This document shows positions 51,720 to 61,700 of a stretch of DNA of 64,000 nucleotides, in pieces (position 1 is the stretch's first letter; each line of letters begins with the position of its first letter). The notes beneath the pieces are model-generated. The model was not told where the DNA came from. It did no database searches and worked only from the letters and a program-made list of their open reading frames with translations. This DNA comes from Fimbriimonadales bacterium (lineage in GTDB: Bacteria > Armatimonadota > Fimbriimonadia > Fimbriimonadales > ATM1): NCBI GenBank assembly GCA_026129745.1, contig JAHCHL010000002.1, positions 184,002-248,001 on the forward strand, written 5' to 3'. A program made the translations under genes and the position numbers.

Positions 51720-53975
51720 ATGCTAAGCCTCGCGCTCGTTGCCGCTATGACACTCACTGTTCAGCCCACTGGAGAAGTTATTCGCGGCCCCTATGGGGTC
51801 GCGCATGTTTTTGCGGACACGTTCGAAGGCGGATTTTATTGGTCAGGGTTCGCCGCAGCCGAAGACAGGCTTTGGCAAATGGAATTGTCTCGGCGCAGCG
51901 CGCAAGGACGACTGGCGGAGATCGTTGGACGCAGTGCGATCAATTCGGACCGGGACGCGATTCGGTTCGGCTACACGAGCGAAGAGTACGCTTCGATGTT
52001 CAATGCGCTTTCTCCGGATGCTCAGCAGGCAATTCGTTCCTATGTAGGCGGCATCAACGGCTTTATTGAAAAGAACAAGTCGCTTCCGGGAGAGCTGCAA
52101 GGCCCGCAAGTAGCCAACTGGACAGAACAAGATGTGCTGGCAATTTGGGTGCAGCTTATTCGACAATTCGGCAGAGGCGGAGCCGGCGAAATTCGCAATC
52201 TGCTGCTTTACACCTATCTGAAAGACCGAGCGAAGGATGAAGCGATCGAAATTATCGAAGACTTCGCGTGGCAAAACGATCGGGACGCGATTTGCACCGT
52301 CTCCGACGAAGACGATCCGCACAAAGGCGTGTCGCCATTCCCTGAGCAGGAGCCCGGGGCGCTCGAAAGGCACCTTGGAATGCTTCCGCGCGTCAATATG
52401 CTCGAGCTGCTTCCGGCAATTCGTCTCTCCGATCAAGCGGACATGAAGGAGCTTTCCGCGCAGATGGGATTGCCGCATAAATGGGGCAGCTATGCAATGG
52501 CTGCATCGGCTCACAAATCGGCGATCGGCGTTCCAATCCTTTTGTCCGCACCGCAAATGGGATTCTCATCGCCGAGCATTGCGAGGCAAACCAGCATCGA
52601 CTGTCCGGGATACTCGGTCGCCGGACTTAGCGTTCCGGGACTTCCGTTCGTTCTTGTCGGCCACAACCGCGATCTCGCTTGGGGATTGACATCCGGTGTC
52701 GCAGATACGGATGACATCGTGTTTGTGCAACTGAAAGAGGGTGATGCATCCAAATACGTAGTCGAAGGTGTCGAGCATTCGTTCACGGTTGTCGATGTGC
52801 CGATTGTCGTTCGTGGAGAGGAATCGACAACGGGTCGAAGAGAGATGACAATTTATGGTCCGGTCATTCTAAAGAGCGTCGGCACCGGAGTCGCGTATGT
52901 TCGCAAGTCGTCGCTGTGGTTGAAAGAGGTCGCAAGCATCGAGGGGTCGCTGGCAATCGCGAGAGCGAGATCGATAGCAGACGTTCGTGCCGGAGTGTCG
53001 AAAGTTACGGCGAACATGAACGTCTTCGTCGCGCATAACAAAGACGGCATCGCCTACTTTTACACTGGCTCGATTCCCATTCGATCTTCCAAGATCGATC
53101 CAAGATTTCCGATTCCTGCAGGCAAGGAATTCGATTGGGTCGGTATGGTCGCACCAGAAAAGATGCCCTACTGCATCAATCCAGCGCGCGGTTGGTTTGC
53201 GAACTGGAACAACAAACCGGTTTCTTGGTGGCCGAATTTCGACACTCCGGCGTGGGGCGCGATATTCCGAAATGAGAACTTGACGACGCTAATGTCGGAG
53301 GCTCCGATGCTGTCTACCCAGCACTTCGAGCGATTCGCGAGGACGATTGCAACATCAGACATAACGTCCCTGCGGCTCGCGCCGTACATCACAGAGATTC
53401 AGCCGAACGGTTCCAAAGAGCTTGTCAAGACGGCTCACGCTTACCTGTCTCACTGGGACGGCGAGCGTCTCGACGGGTCGGTGGCACGCACTCTTTACAA
53501 TGAGTGGTTTTCGGCGTTGCAGGAAGAGCTTTTCATGTGGAAGACCGGCAACTTTCTTTCCATCGACAACTTTCGACAAGTCGTCCAGCCATCGGTCGTC
53601 TATCGTGCATTGAAGAAGCAAACGAACATCGACTACACAAACGGAAGACCTATCGACGAAATCGCGATGACGGCGTTCGAAAAGGCAGTCGACAGGATGA
53701 AGAACTCGCGAGGAAGCGATCCTGCGCTGTGGCGATACCGTGCCGGAAGGATTTCTCTGGCAAACGCACCGGAGATTCTCTACAATGATCGCGGAACCTA
53801 CATACAAGTTGTGGAACTATGGAGTTTCCCGCGCGGCAGATGGATCGCCCCCCCCGGTGTAAGTGGACATCAATCTTCACCGCACGCTACGGATCAAGCG
53901 CAACTGGCAGCGAACTGGGCGCTGTTTGCGATGATTCTGAGGCGGGAGGATCTTCCGAACCCGGCAGGTCGGTAG
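51720..53975 (+). CDS. Penicillin-acylase-family Ntn hydrolase
   Basis: The 751-residue precursor has the family order: signal peptide, alpha-chain region (IRGPYGVAHVFADTFEGGFYWSGFAAAEDRLWQMELSRR), linker, then the beta chain beginning at about Ser257 in KWGSYAMAAS. Its self-cleavage would expose the nucleophilic serine. Later segments are LVGHNRDLAWGLTSGVADTDD and the end SPHATDQAQLAANW. The residue after the nucleophile is Tyr rather than the usual Asn, and APQMG replaces DPHL, so substrate choice may differ; beta-lactam or acyl-homoserine-lactone hydrolysis are known options. The 3' end overlaps the convergent transporter gene by 89 nt. Confidence 0.85.
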   Translation: MLSLALVAAMTLTVQPTGEVIRGPYGVAHVFADTFEGGFYWSGFAAAEDRLWQMELSRRSAQGRLAEIVGRSAINSDRDAIRFGYTSEEYASMFNALSPDAQQAIRSYVGGINGFIEKNKSLPGELQGPQVANWTEQDVLAIWVQLIRQFGRGGAGEIRNLLLYTYLKDRAKDEAIEIIEDFAWQNDRDAICTVSDEDDPHKGVSPFPEQEPGALERHLGMLPRVNMLELLPAIRLSDQADMKELSAQMGLPHKWGSYAMAASAHKSAIGVPILLSAPQMGFSSPSIARQTSIDCPGYSVAGLSVPGLPFVLVGHNRDLAWGLTSGVADTDDIVFVQLKEGDASKYVVEGVEHSFTVVDVPIVVRGEESTTGRREMTIYGPVILKSVGTGVAYVRKSSLWLKEVASIEGSLAIARARSIADVRAGVSKVTANMNVFVAHNKDGIAYFYTGSIPIRSSKIDPRFPIPAGKEFDWVGMVAPEKMPYCINPARGWFANWNNKPVSWWPNFDTPAWGAIFRNENLTTLMSEAPMLSTQHFERFARTIATSDITSLRLAPYITEIQPNGSKELVKTAHAYLSHWDGERLDGSVARTLYNEWFSALQEELFMWKTGNFLSIDNFRQVVQPSVVYRALKKQTNIDYTNGRPIDEIAMTAFEKAVDRMKNSRGSDPALWRYRAGRISLANAPEILYNDRGTYIQVVELWSFPRGRWIAPPGVSGHQSSPHATDQAQLAANWALFAMILRREDLPNPAGR

Positions 53976-55212
53976 ATGGCAATGTCGACGTTCGAAGCGA
54001 TTTCGAGAAGAACCCGACACTTGCGCACAATGCCATCCCGCCACCCATGAAGATGAACAGGCCCGGCAGAGTCAGCCAGCTCAGCAGCAATCCGCTCATC
54101 GCCATTCCGATCGGCATCACCATCGCCGCCATCGTTCCCATTGCGGAGTTCACGCGGCCTCGGTACGCATCGTCCGTTTGCAACTGAATGAATGTTCCCA
54201 TAGGAATATTCGCGGGTGGGATCAGCACGCCGCACAGAAAGTTCAGCCCCATAAACAGCCAGAAGTTCGACGTAAATCCCATTGGAATGATCGTCAATCC
54301 GGCGAGCATGAGAAAGAATGCGAACGCCAATCCAGGGCGCTTCGTTCGCAACCGCATTGCAAGAATGGAACCCACAACCATGCCCGAAAAGAAACCTGCT
54401 TCCAAGAAAGCAAGCGTCGCGGGTGTGCCTTCGAAAACTTCTTTTGCGATGTAAGTGTAAACGGGCATAAACGGAGCGACGAAGAAGTTCATGCCGACAG
54501 CGATCAGAATGGCAATCGCAAGTGCCTTGTGCGTAAAGATGAACTTGATTCCTTCGATCGCATCGCGAAGCGGCGACTTTGGCTCGTCGGTTCGCTCGGC
54601 GACGACTTTTGGCAACGTAGCCATAAAGAACGCCGAGATGATGAACGTCACCGCATTCAGCGCGAAAGCCAGCGAATACATGAACGCCTTTGCGATCCAT
54701 TGAAGCAACGCAAGCCCGAATCCTGATAGCAGCGCGCCGATGAAAGGCATCATGCCTTGCGACATGGAGTTGAATGCGATCGCTTCCTGCAGCCTGCTTT
54801 CTGGAACAAGCCTCGGTGTAATTGCCGCGCGCGCAGGAGCCGCGATCACGTTCGACGTGCCGAGTAAAAACGCGATGACGCAAATCACGATCAACGGCGG
54901 GCTTTCGACCGCCAAAATGATAATCATGAATGCGATCACAAGGACCGCAGAGAGCACATCGCTGACGATGAGCAACATCCGCCTGTCGAGGCGGTCTGCG
55001 AGTGTGCCGGCATAAAGCGAGAAAAGAACGTAGGGCGCTGCGCCGAAAGCCATGACATAACCCACGTACTTCGGGTCGCCCGTCTTTTCGAGCACCATCC
55101 ACATGAAGACGAGGCTATAAAGCACGTCTCCGAATTGAGAAATGAGCTGCCCTACCCACAGATTTCTAAAGGGCCGAATGGATAGGACGCTTCGATGCAT
55201 GAGAGATCCCAT
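53887..55212 (-). CDS. MFS exporter, EntS/MFS_3-like
   Basis: A 441-residue major facilitator with 12 predicted helices. It begins FRNLWVGQLISQFGDVLYSLVFMWMVLEKTG and has LADRLDRRMLLIVSD, the MFS motif A of the MFS_3 group that includes the enterobactin exporter EntS and macrolide pumps. It ends in a disordered Ser/Pro/Glu-rich tail. It probably exports a siderophore-like or other amphipathic compound. ATG at 55212 or 55200. Its 3' end overlaps the acylase gene. Confidence 0.85.
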   Translation of the reverse strand: MGSLMHRSVLSIRPFRNLWVGQLISQFGDVLYSLVFMWMVLEKTGDPKYVGYVMAFGAAPYVLFSLYAGTLADRLDRRMLLIVSDVLSAVLVIAFMIIILAVESPPLIVICVIAFLLGTSNVIAAPARAAITPRLVPESRLQEAIAFNSMSQGMMPFIGALLSGFGLALLQWIAKAFMYSLAFALNAVTFIISAFFMATLPKVVAERTDEPKSPLRDAIEGIKFIFTHKALAIAILIAVGMNFFVAPFMPVYTYIAKEVFEGTPATLAFLEAGFFSGMVVGSILAMRLRTKRPGLAFAFFLMLAGLTIIPMGFTSNFWLFMGLNFLCGVLIPPANIPMGTFIQLQTDDAYRGRVNSAMGTMAAMVMPIGMAMSGLLLSWLTLPGLFIFMGGGMALCASVGFFSKSLRTSTLPSTDLPGSEDPPASESSQTAPSSLPVALDP

Positions 55213-55288
55213 TCAGTACCAGCGGATCGGCGATGAGGTTTCGAAGTGGCCCTAAGTCCCCAGGCCGTCGGGTACCATTCGTTCTCTT

Positions 55289-55364
55289 GGGGATGTAGCT
55301 CAGTTGGGAGAGCGCTGCAATCGCACTGCAGAGGTCGTGGGTTCGAATCCCATCATCTCCACCA
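55289..55364 (+). tRNA. tRNA-Ala (anticodon CGC), CCA encoded
   Basis: All four arms fold. The acceptor stem GGGGATG/CATCTCC contains the G3-U70 pair that identifies alanine tRNA. The D arm is GCTCAGTTGGGAGAGC, the anticodon stem CTGCA/TGCAG with loop ATCGCAC gives anticodon CGC at 55322-55324, and the T arm is GTGGG-TTCGAAT-CCCAT. A73 is followed by CCA. It reads codon GCG. The 3' half is duplicated at 61987, so the gene is the attachment site of the downstream island. Confidence 0.95.
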
Positions 55365-55416
55365 GATTCAAATGAACCTATAATGGTTCCTATAAATGGT
55401 TCCTAAACGGCAGAGG
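55320..55416 (+). repeat. Direct repeat copy 1 (left attachment site, in tRNA-Ala)
   Basis: From the anticodon loop of the tRNA to beyond its 3' end, this stretch is nearly identical to 61987-62080. Both contain the tRNA 3' half with CCA, a TTC-AAAT-GAA hairpin and the word ATGGTTCCTA (here 55383-55392 and 55396-55405). Recombination starting in the anticodon loop is a known mode of tRNA-targeting tyrosine integrases. Confidence 0.85.
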
Positions 55417-55537
55417 GGAGTTCTTGCCTAATCGGGGCATAAGTCACTCGCTCAAGCCCAAGTATTCTCGTTGCTATCAGAGGCTTGGATCTTGCGACGT
55501 ATGACTTACTCGAACCGTCATATTAATCTAAGTCGCT

Positions 55538-55543
55538 TAGATT
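55538..55543 (+). promoter_or_regulatory. -10 box TAGATT that decides the start of the Cys/His-rich gene
   Basis: TAGATT is 6 nt from the GTG at 55550, which favours this codon over the GTG at 55547. It probably drives the whole metal-efflux operon. Confidence 0.5.
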
Positions 55544-55549
55544 TCCGTG

Positions 55550-55972
55550 GTGAAACAACTGTTGTTCAAGAAGCTGATTGGACCGCTCATGGCGGTTTTG
55601 CTTCTTGGCGTTCAGATACACATCTGCACGCCGACATACCAATATGTTGACGGGCGTCCGTGCGAGACATGTCCCACCCTGATTCACTCCGAGACGCCAG
55701 AGAGTTCGAGTTCCTTCTCGGCCGATGGGCACGGCGATTGCCATGATTGTTGCGTCCTCACATCTTGTCACGATGAGGAGCCCACGCCGTCAGACCTGCT
55801 GAGCCAGAACGCACCGAGCCTCGCTATCGACATCCCGAAATCGGTCGAGATGCCGACGGAGTGGGTCATTGAGACTCCCCGCTCGATTGTGCTCTGCATC
55901 GAGGGCTGTCCACCAACGGGGCCCCCGCTTGATACATCGCCTCGCGGCCCTCCTTTCTTCCAAGTGGTTTAG
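55550..55972 (+). CDS. Cys/His-rich exported protein of the metal-efflux operon
   Basis: The 140-residue protein has a signal-peptide-like N terminus and a cluster HGHGDCHDCCVLTSCHDEE-like in the middle, in which His, Cys and acidic residues are ideal for binding a soft divalent metal; further Cys lie in CETC and CIEGC. It ends in Pro/Gly-rich sequence. I know no family name. As first gene before a CzcCBA-type pump it may be a periplasmic metal sensor or buffer, a position that CnrX-type or CopG/CusF-type proteins occupy in other operons. This role is inference. Confidence 0.65.
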   Translation: MKQLLFKKLIGPLMAVLLLGVQIHICTPTYQYVDGRPCETCPTLIHSETPESSSSFSADGHGDCHDCCVLTSCHDEEPTPSDLLSQNAPSLAIDIPKSVEMPTEWVIETPRSIVLCIEGCPPTGPPLDTSPRGPPFFQVV

Positions 55973-56026
55973 TCGACCGCCGCTCCGCCCTGCGGAGTGG
56001 CCTGACCACTTTGGAATGAAGGCACC

Positions 56027-57217
56027 TTGAAGACCCAAGCACTAATTGCACTAATCGTTTTTCCCATTGTCGTTCAGGCTCAACAACTGAGCCTGAACCA
56101 AGCACTCTCCAAGGCTCGCGAATCTCGGCGAGCTGTTCTAGCGGCGCAACTGGACGTCGACCGAGCCAAGCTCTCGGCCCGAGCATTGGGCGCATATCCC
56201 GCGGTGACCGTTGGTCTCGGACAGTCGAGCCGCGAAGGATTGGGAGCAACCGACCAAGACTTGTTCGCCAGCCTGCCAATCGACTTGTTCGGCAGAACTG
56301 CGGCCTCTGCCAACTTCGGGCGCGCCAATGTCCAGATTGCAGAGGCCGAGCAACGCCGGATGTTGCTCGCTGTTCAGTCGGATGTGATGACAGCCTATTT
56401 CGAGGCGAGCGCGGCAACTCGCTTGAGCAAGGTTGCCGAAGACCTTCTTCAGGTTGCCGAAGACCTCCACAAGGCTACGGTGCGCAGATTCGAAGAAGGC
56501 GAAATCTCGGAAGTCCAGCTTACGCGGGCGACCATCGAATTTGACCGCGCGAAACAGACGTTCGCCTTGCGCGGTGCCCAACTGAGGGCCGCTCTCAAGA
56601 AGCTGTCTGCCGCAACAGGTTCAGACGAACTTATTGCATCAGTCGAGGTTGGAGCAACCATCGTGAACCCTGAGGTCAATCTGGCTCAACACCCAGAAAT
56701 CATGGTCCTTTCGGCGCAGGCTGGTGCCGCTCAAGCTGAAAAGGTGGTGGCGGCACGCTCTCACCTACCGGAACTTGAACTAGTCGGACTCCGAACGCCT
56801 TGGCGGGAGTCTTCACCAGCGTATGGACTGCGGCTGCAGTTGACATGGCGGGTCATCGACTTTGGCCGCTCCCGATTTGAGCGCGAAGCGGCAAGTAAGC
56901 AAGCAGAGTCATTCCAAGCTCTACTTGAGGATGCGGTAAAGAAGGCTGAGGCGAGAATCGCATCGATTGACATTGAAATCGAGGCTTCACGGAAACGGCT
57001 CGCCTCATATGAGGCGATTCGCGAGGCGGCGAAAGAGCTCGTAGCCAAGTCCCAGCGTGGGTTCGCTGAGGGGTTCGGCACCCTGCTTGACGTTTTGGAA
57101 GCAACCCGCTCGCTACGAGAAATCGAGCAGGATCTGGCCGAAGCACAGCTTGCCGTCAACCTGGCACTTGCCGCGAAGTATGAGGCCTCAGGCAACCTCA
57201 TCGAGGTGCAGAAATGA
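56027..57217 (+). CDS. TolC-family outer-membrane efflux protein (CzcC-like)
   Basis: The 396-residue protein has a signal peptide ending QAQQ and two long-helix OEP repeats: LSLNQALSKARESRRAVLAAQLDV at the start and GLRLQLTWRVIDFGRSRFEREAASKQAES in the second half. It forms the outer-membrane channel of a tripartite pump. The start is TTG at 56027 with GAAGG upstream. It overlaps the adaptor gene by 4 nt. Confidence 0.88.
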   Translation: MKTQALIALIVFPIVVQAQQLSLNQALSKARESRRAVLAAQLDVDRAKLSARALGAYPAVTVGLGQSSREGLGATDQDLFASLPIDLFGRTAASANFGRANVQIAEAEQRRMLLAVQSDVMTAYFEASAATRLSKVAEDLLQVAEDLHKATVRRFEEGEISEVQLTRATIEFDRAKQTFALRGAQLRAALKKLSAATGSDELIASVEVGATIVNPEVNLAQHPEIMVLSAQAGAAQAEKVVAARSHLPELELVGLRTPWRESSPAYGLRLQLTWRVIDFGRSRFEREAASKQAESFQALLEDAVKKAEARIASIDIEIEASRKRLASYEAIREAAKELVAKSQRGFAEGFGTLLDVLEATRSLREIEQDLAEAQLAVNLALAAKYEASGNLIEVQK

Positions 57218-58779
57218 ACAAATTCGCATGCTTTCTCGCGGCAATGGTATTCCTTGCCGCAGGCTGCGGCAAGCAGGAGCCGCACTCTGAAACCGATGGC
57301 CACGGACATGAAGCCGAAGCAGCTAAGGGCCAAAGCGAGGAGAGCCATGTGGAAGGCAAGGTTAAGCTCGACCCAGAACAGGAGAAACTCGCCGGAATCG
57401 AATTTGAGGCCGTCCAGCTCCGAACTGTTCAGGCAAGCCTTGAAGTTCCAGGAGTCATCAACTCCACGACGAGCGGACGAGCCGTCGTTACTCCGCCTGT
57501 TGCGGGCCGGGTCGCATCGATCACCGTCGCACTCGGCGACAAGGTACGGCAGGGGCAAACTCTTGCCATCATCGAGTCTGTCGAACTGGCGCAGTCATGG
57601 GCCAGCATTGCGGACGCCGAGCGTAACCGCGACGCCGCATTGGCCTTGCTGAGGGAAACCAAATCGGAGGTAGACCTCGCCCTCTCCAAATTGGCTGCGG
57701 CTAAATCTAACTTGGCGCGCCAGCGTGAACTCGCAAAAGCAGGTGCCTTCAGTCAAGCTCCATTGCAGCAAGCGCAAAGCGAGCTTAACGATGCCCAGAG
57801 TGAGTTGCTCAGCATTCAAAAGGAGCAGGCAAGTCACGCCGAGGTTGTCCGTCGGTTGGAGAACCTCTACCGCGATGGCATTGTCTCCAAGTCTGAACTT
57901 GAAGCGGCGAGGCTTGAACTTCAACAAGACCAGATTCGGCTCGACCGAGCGTCAGCCCGCATTGCGAACGCCAAGGCCACCTACGACCGAGAGAAAAACA
58001 TCGCTTCACGCGGGTTGCTCAACGCCAGAGAACTACAGACCGCTGAGGCCGAGGTGCGGTCAGCCCAGCTTGAGGTCGACCGTTCCCGCATTCGAGTTCG
58101 CTCGGCCGAGGCTGCGGTCGTCAATGCAAATCGCGAGATTGCGAACGCACGGGCGGTTTACCGGTCATCCAGTGCCGGTGGAAGCGCGTTGGTTGGCAGA
58201 GTCGCCCTCACGGCGCCGATTTCCGGAACTTTGACCCGATTAGATGTCACCAAGGGCCAGGCTGTCGACCGGACGCAGGTGCTCATGGAGGTCGAGAACT
58301 TGTCGTCGGTCTGGGTAACTGCCAATGTTCCCGAGCAGGATGCCGTAAAGATCCGGACTGGTGCATCGGTACGGGTCATGGTTGCCGCGCTCCAAGGCCG
58401 AGAGTTTGGGGGAGTTGTCCAAGTCGTTGGCAATCGGGTCGACCCGAAGACCAGGGCCATTCCCGTGCAATGTCTTGTGACTGGAGTGTCCGGCGAGCTA
58501 AAGCCAGACATGTTTGCGACCGTGCACCTCAACTATGGGGCCGGTGAACAAGCCATTGCCGTACCCAGGACGTCAATCGTCACGGAAGAAAGAAAGTCGT
58601 TTGTGTTCGTCAAGCACGTTGACGGATACGTAAAGACGGCTGTCGAGTTGGGAACACGTTCAGATGGCCGCATCGAAGTCGTGTCCGGCCTCAAAGTTGG
58701 CGACATCGTCGTGGTTAAGGGCGGTTTCGTCCTCTCTAGCGAGCTGAAGAAGGAAGAGCTTAAGGGGCATAAACACTAA
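57214..58779 (+). CDS. RND periplasmic adaptor lipoprotein (CzcB-like)
   Basis: The 521-residue membrane-fusion protein has a lipobox (FLAAGC), then a His/Glu-rich stretch (HSETDGHGHEAEAAKGQSEESH) that may bind metal. A biotinyl-lipoyl-like domain follows (VAGRVASITVALGDKVRQGQTLAIIES), then a very long coiled-coil hairpin (about 110-290), the second lipoyl half (LTAPISGTLTRLDVTKGQAVD) and the beta-barrel/membrane-proximal domains. It joins the inner-membrane pump to TolC. The stop overlaps the pump start (TAATG). Confidence 0.9.
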   Translation: MNKFACFLAAMVFLAAGCGKQEPHSETDGHGHEAEAAKGQSEESHVEGKVKLDPEQEKLAGIEFEAVQLRTVQASLEVPGVINSTTSGRAVVTPPVAGRVASITVALGDKVRQGQTLAIIESVELAQSWASIADAERNRDAALALLRETKSEVDLALSKLAAAKSNLARQRELAKAGAFSQAPLQQAQSELNDAQSELLSIQKEQASHAEVVRRLENLYRDGIVSKSELEAARLELQQDQIRLDRASARIANAKATYDREKNIASRGLLNARELQTAEAEVRSAQLEVDRSRIRVRSAEAAVVNANREIANARAVYRSSSAGGSALVGRVALTAPISGTLTRLDVTKGQAVDRTQVLMEVENLSSVWVTANVPEQDAVKIRTGASVRVMVAALQGREFGGVVQVVGNRVDPKTRAIPVQCLVTGVSGELKPDMFATVHLNYGAGEQAIAVPRTSIVTEERKSFVFVKHVDGYVKTAVELGTRSDGRIEVVSGLKVGDIVVVKGGFVLSSELKKEELKGHKH

Positions 58780-61700
58780 TGCTCGACCGCCTCTTGCACT
58801 TCAGCCTCACTCAGAGGTTCCTTGTCATTATCGGAACCATCCTCTTGGTTGGGTTCGGCTTGGTTTCGTGGCGGCAGCTCAACCTCGATGCAGTCCCAGA
58901 CATCACGACCAATCAGGTCGCCATCAACACCGAAACGGGAGGAATGGGCCCGGAAGAGGTGGAAAAGCTGGTCACCTTTCCCATCGAGACGGCAATGGGG
59001 GGGATTCCCGGCGTGACCCAGGTTCGGAGCCTCAGTCAATACGGGCTCTCGCAAGTCACCGTCACCTTCAAGGACGAGGTCGACACCTACTTTGCCCGGC
59101 AACTGGTGAGCGAGCGGCTCAACAACGTTAAAGAGCTTCTGCCCACGGGCATCGAGTCACCACAAATGGGGCCGGTATCAACGGGGCTTGGCGACATTTA
59201 CATGTACGCTCTTGAGTCGAAAACGCGACCCCCCATGGAGTTGCGGAGCTTGCAGGACTGGTTCATATCGCCACAGTTGCGGACCGTTGCGGGCGTAGCC
59301 GAAGTCAACTCGGCGGACGGTAGCGTCAAGCAATATCAGGTCGTCGTGCGACCTCGGGCGATGCTGGCGCGAGGAATCGCCGTCGACGAGGTCGTTACAG
59401 CCCTTCAAAAGAACAACCAGAATGCCGGAGGTGGCGTTTTGGAGCAGAACGGCGAACGCGTGCTTATTCGCTCGGTCGGAATGGCGACCACGATGAGCGA
59501 CATCGAGCGTATCGTCGTGAAGTCTGAGAGCGGGGTTCCCGTCCTCATACGTGATGTTGCGGACGTCAAGTTGGGAATCCCGACCCTTACCGGAATTTCC
59601 ACGAAGGATGGCAAGGAGGCCCTGATTGGCATCGTGATGATGCTAAAAGGGGCAAACGGCCGCGAAGTTGCCAAAGCGGTCGATGACCGTATCCAAGAAA
59701 TCAAGGCTCAACTTCCCGCCGACGTCACGCTGACGACGACCTACGACCGGTCCCACCTGGTCGACGATGTCCTGCACACCGTCGCCAAGAACTTGCTGGA
59801 AGGGGCTGCGCTCGTCATCATCGTGCTCGTTCTGTTGCTCGGTAACGTGAGGGGCGCCGTTGTCGTGGCATTGGCAATACCGCTCGCGATGCTCTGTGCC
59901 GTTATCGGGATGAACCGCTTTGGCATCTCCGGCAATCTGATGAGTTTGGGGGCCATCGACTTCGGCCTTATCGTGGATGGAGCCGTGGTGATGATGGAGA
60001 ACGCAGTCCGGCGATTGGCGGAAGCAAGAGCACACAAGGGCGCAACGCTCACTCGTAAGGAGGTCAGGCATTCGGTGTGGGAGTCCGCACGGGAGGTGGG
60101 CAAGCCAACGGCATTTGCGGTAACCATCATCACCGTTGTCTACCTGCCGATTCTCGCACTTGAGGGGACCGAAGGCAAGATGTTCAAGCCGATGGCCTTC
60201 ACGGTCGTGTTCGCGCTCGTGGGTGCACTTCTCCTGACAATGACGCTCGTTCCGGTATTGGCGAGCATGTTTCTGTCGGGGGACACCAAGGAAGGCAACA
60301 ACCCGGTGATGAGCCTCTTCAGCCGCATCTACGCTCCCGCGCTCAGCTTCTCGCTCCGTGCGCGAGGCGTCGTTATAGGTGGAGCCCTTGTCCTGCTGGC
60401 AGTCTCAGGATTGGTGTTTTCGAGATTGGGTTCGGAGTTCGTGCCTCAGCTCGACGAAGGCTCGATTGTGATTCAGCCCGTACGAGTCCGGACGGTCGAT
60501 GCCGAGCAGACCGTCAAGTTGGTCACAGCTTTCGAAAGGAAAGTGCTTGAAGTGCCCGAGGTTTTGACTGTCTTTTCAAGGAGTGGCACGCCCGAGGTGG
60601 CGACAGACCCGATGCCGCTAAGTCTGACGGACAGTTTCATCATGCTCAAGCCGCGCGACCAGTGGCGAAGGGGTCTGACCAAGGAGGGGCTTGTCGAAGA
60701 GCTTGAAGCCAAGGTCGCCGAGGTTCCGGGCCAAGGCTACAACTTCTCGCAACCTATTCAGATGCGCTTCTCCGAGTTGGTTTCTGGAGTCAAGGCCGAC
60801 GTCGGCATCAAGGTGTTCGGTGAAGACCTGAAGGAGCTGAAATCCAAAGCGGATGAGATTGCTGCGGTCATGCGGGACCTTCCAGGTGCGCAGGACGTCG
60901 AAGTCGAGCAGGTCGATGAGGTTCCGGTTCTTCAAATCGACATTGACCGGGACGCGATTTCCCGACTAGGCATCAATATTGATGAAATTCAGGAACTGGT
61001 CGCGACAGCGCTCGGTGGCGAGCCCGTTGGGCAAATCATCGAGGGAGACAAGCGATTTGCTCTCACGGTGACGATGCCCAATGAACTTCGGAACGACATC
61101 GACGCTATCAAGGGCATGCTCGTGGAAACTCCGGATGGGGGAGGCGTCCCCCTGAGCTCGGTCGCGCACATCGACAACGTGCCCGCACCAGCACAGATTT
61201 CCCGAGAGATGGGTAAACGACGGGTCGTCGTCCAACTCAACGTTCGAGGGACCGACCTGGGCACGTTCGTTGCCCAAGCGCAACTGGCAATCAAAGAACG
61301 GGTGAAACTCAAGGAGGGATACTACATCACGTGGGGCGGCCAGTTCGAGAACCTGCAACAGGCTTCTCAGCGACTGACTCTCGTTGTGCCGGTTGCCCTT
61401 GCGTTGATTTTCATTCTTCTCTTCTCAACGTTTGGTTCGCTCAAGCAGGCAATTCTCATCTTCACCGGCGTCCCCCTCGCAATCACTGGGGGCATCTTGG
61501 CGCTTGCCATGCGGAGCTTGCCATTTAGCATCACAGCAGGCATAGGCTTCATCGCATTGTCTGGCGTGGCAGTGATGAATGGCGTCGTCATGGTCTCGGC
61601 AATCAACCGGTTGCGGAAGGAGGGGCGGACAGTTGCTGATGCCGTTCGAGAGGGCGCGACCGAACGATTACGCCCAGTTCTGATGACGGCACTTGTCGCC

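Noticed and set aside
54178..54726. Plus-strand frame opposite the MFS exporter
   Set aside because: Highly charged, repetitive shadow sequence with no start signal.
53894..55102. 402-codon second frame within the MFS exporter gene
   Set aside because: It is a +1 shadow with Arg/His-rich sequence and no membrane segments, while the main frame is a clear MFS transporter.
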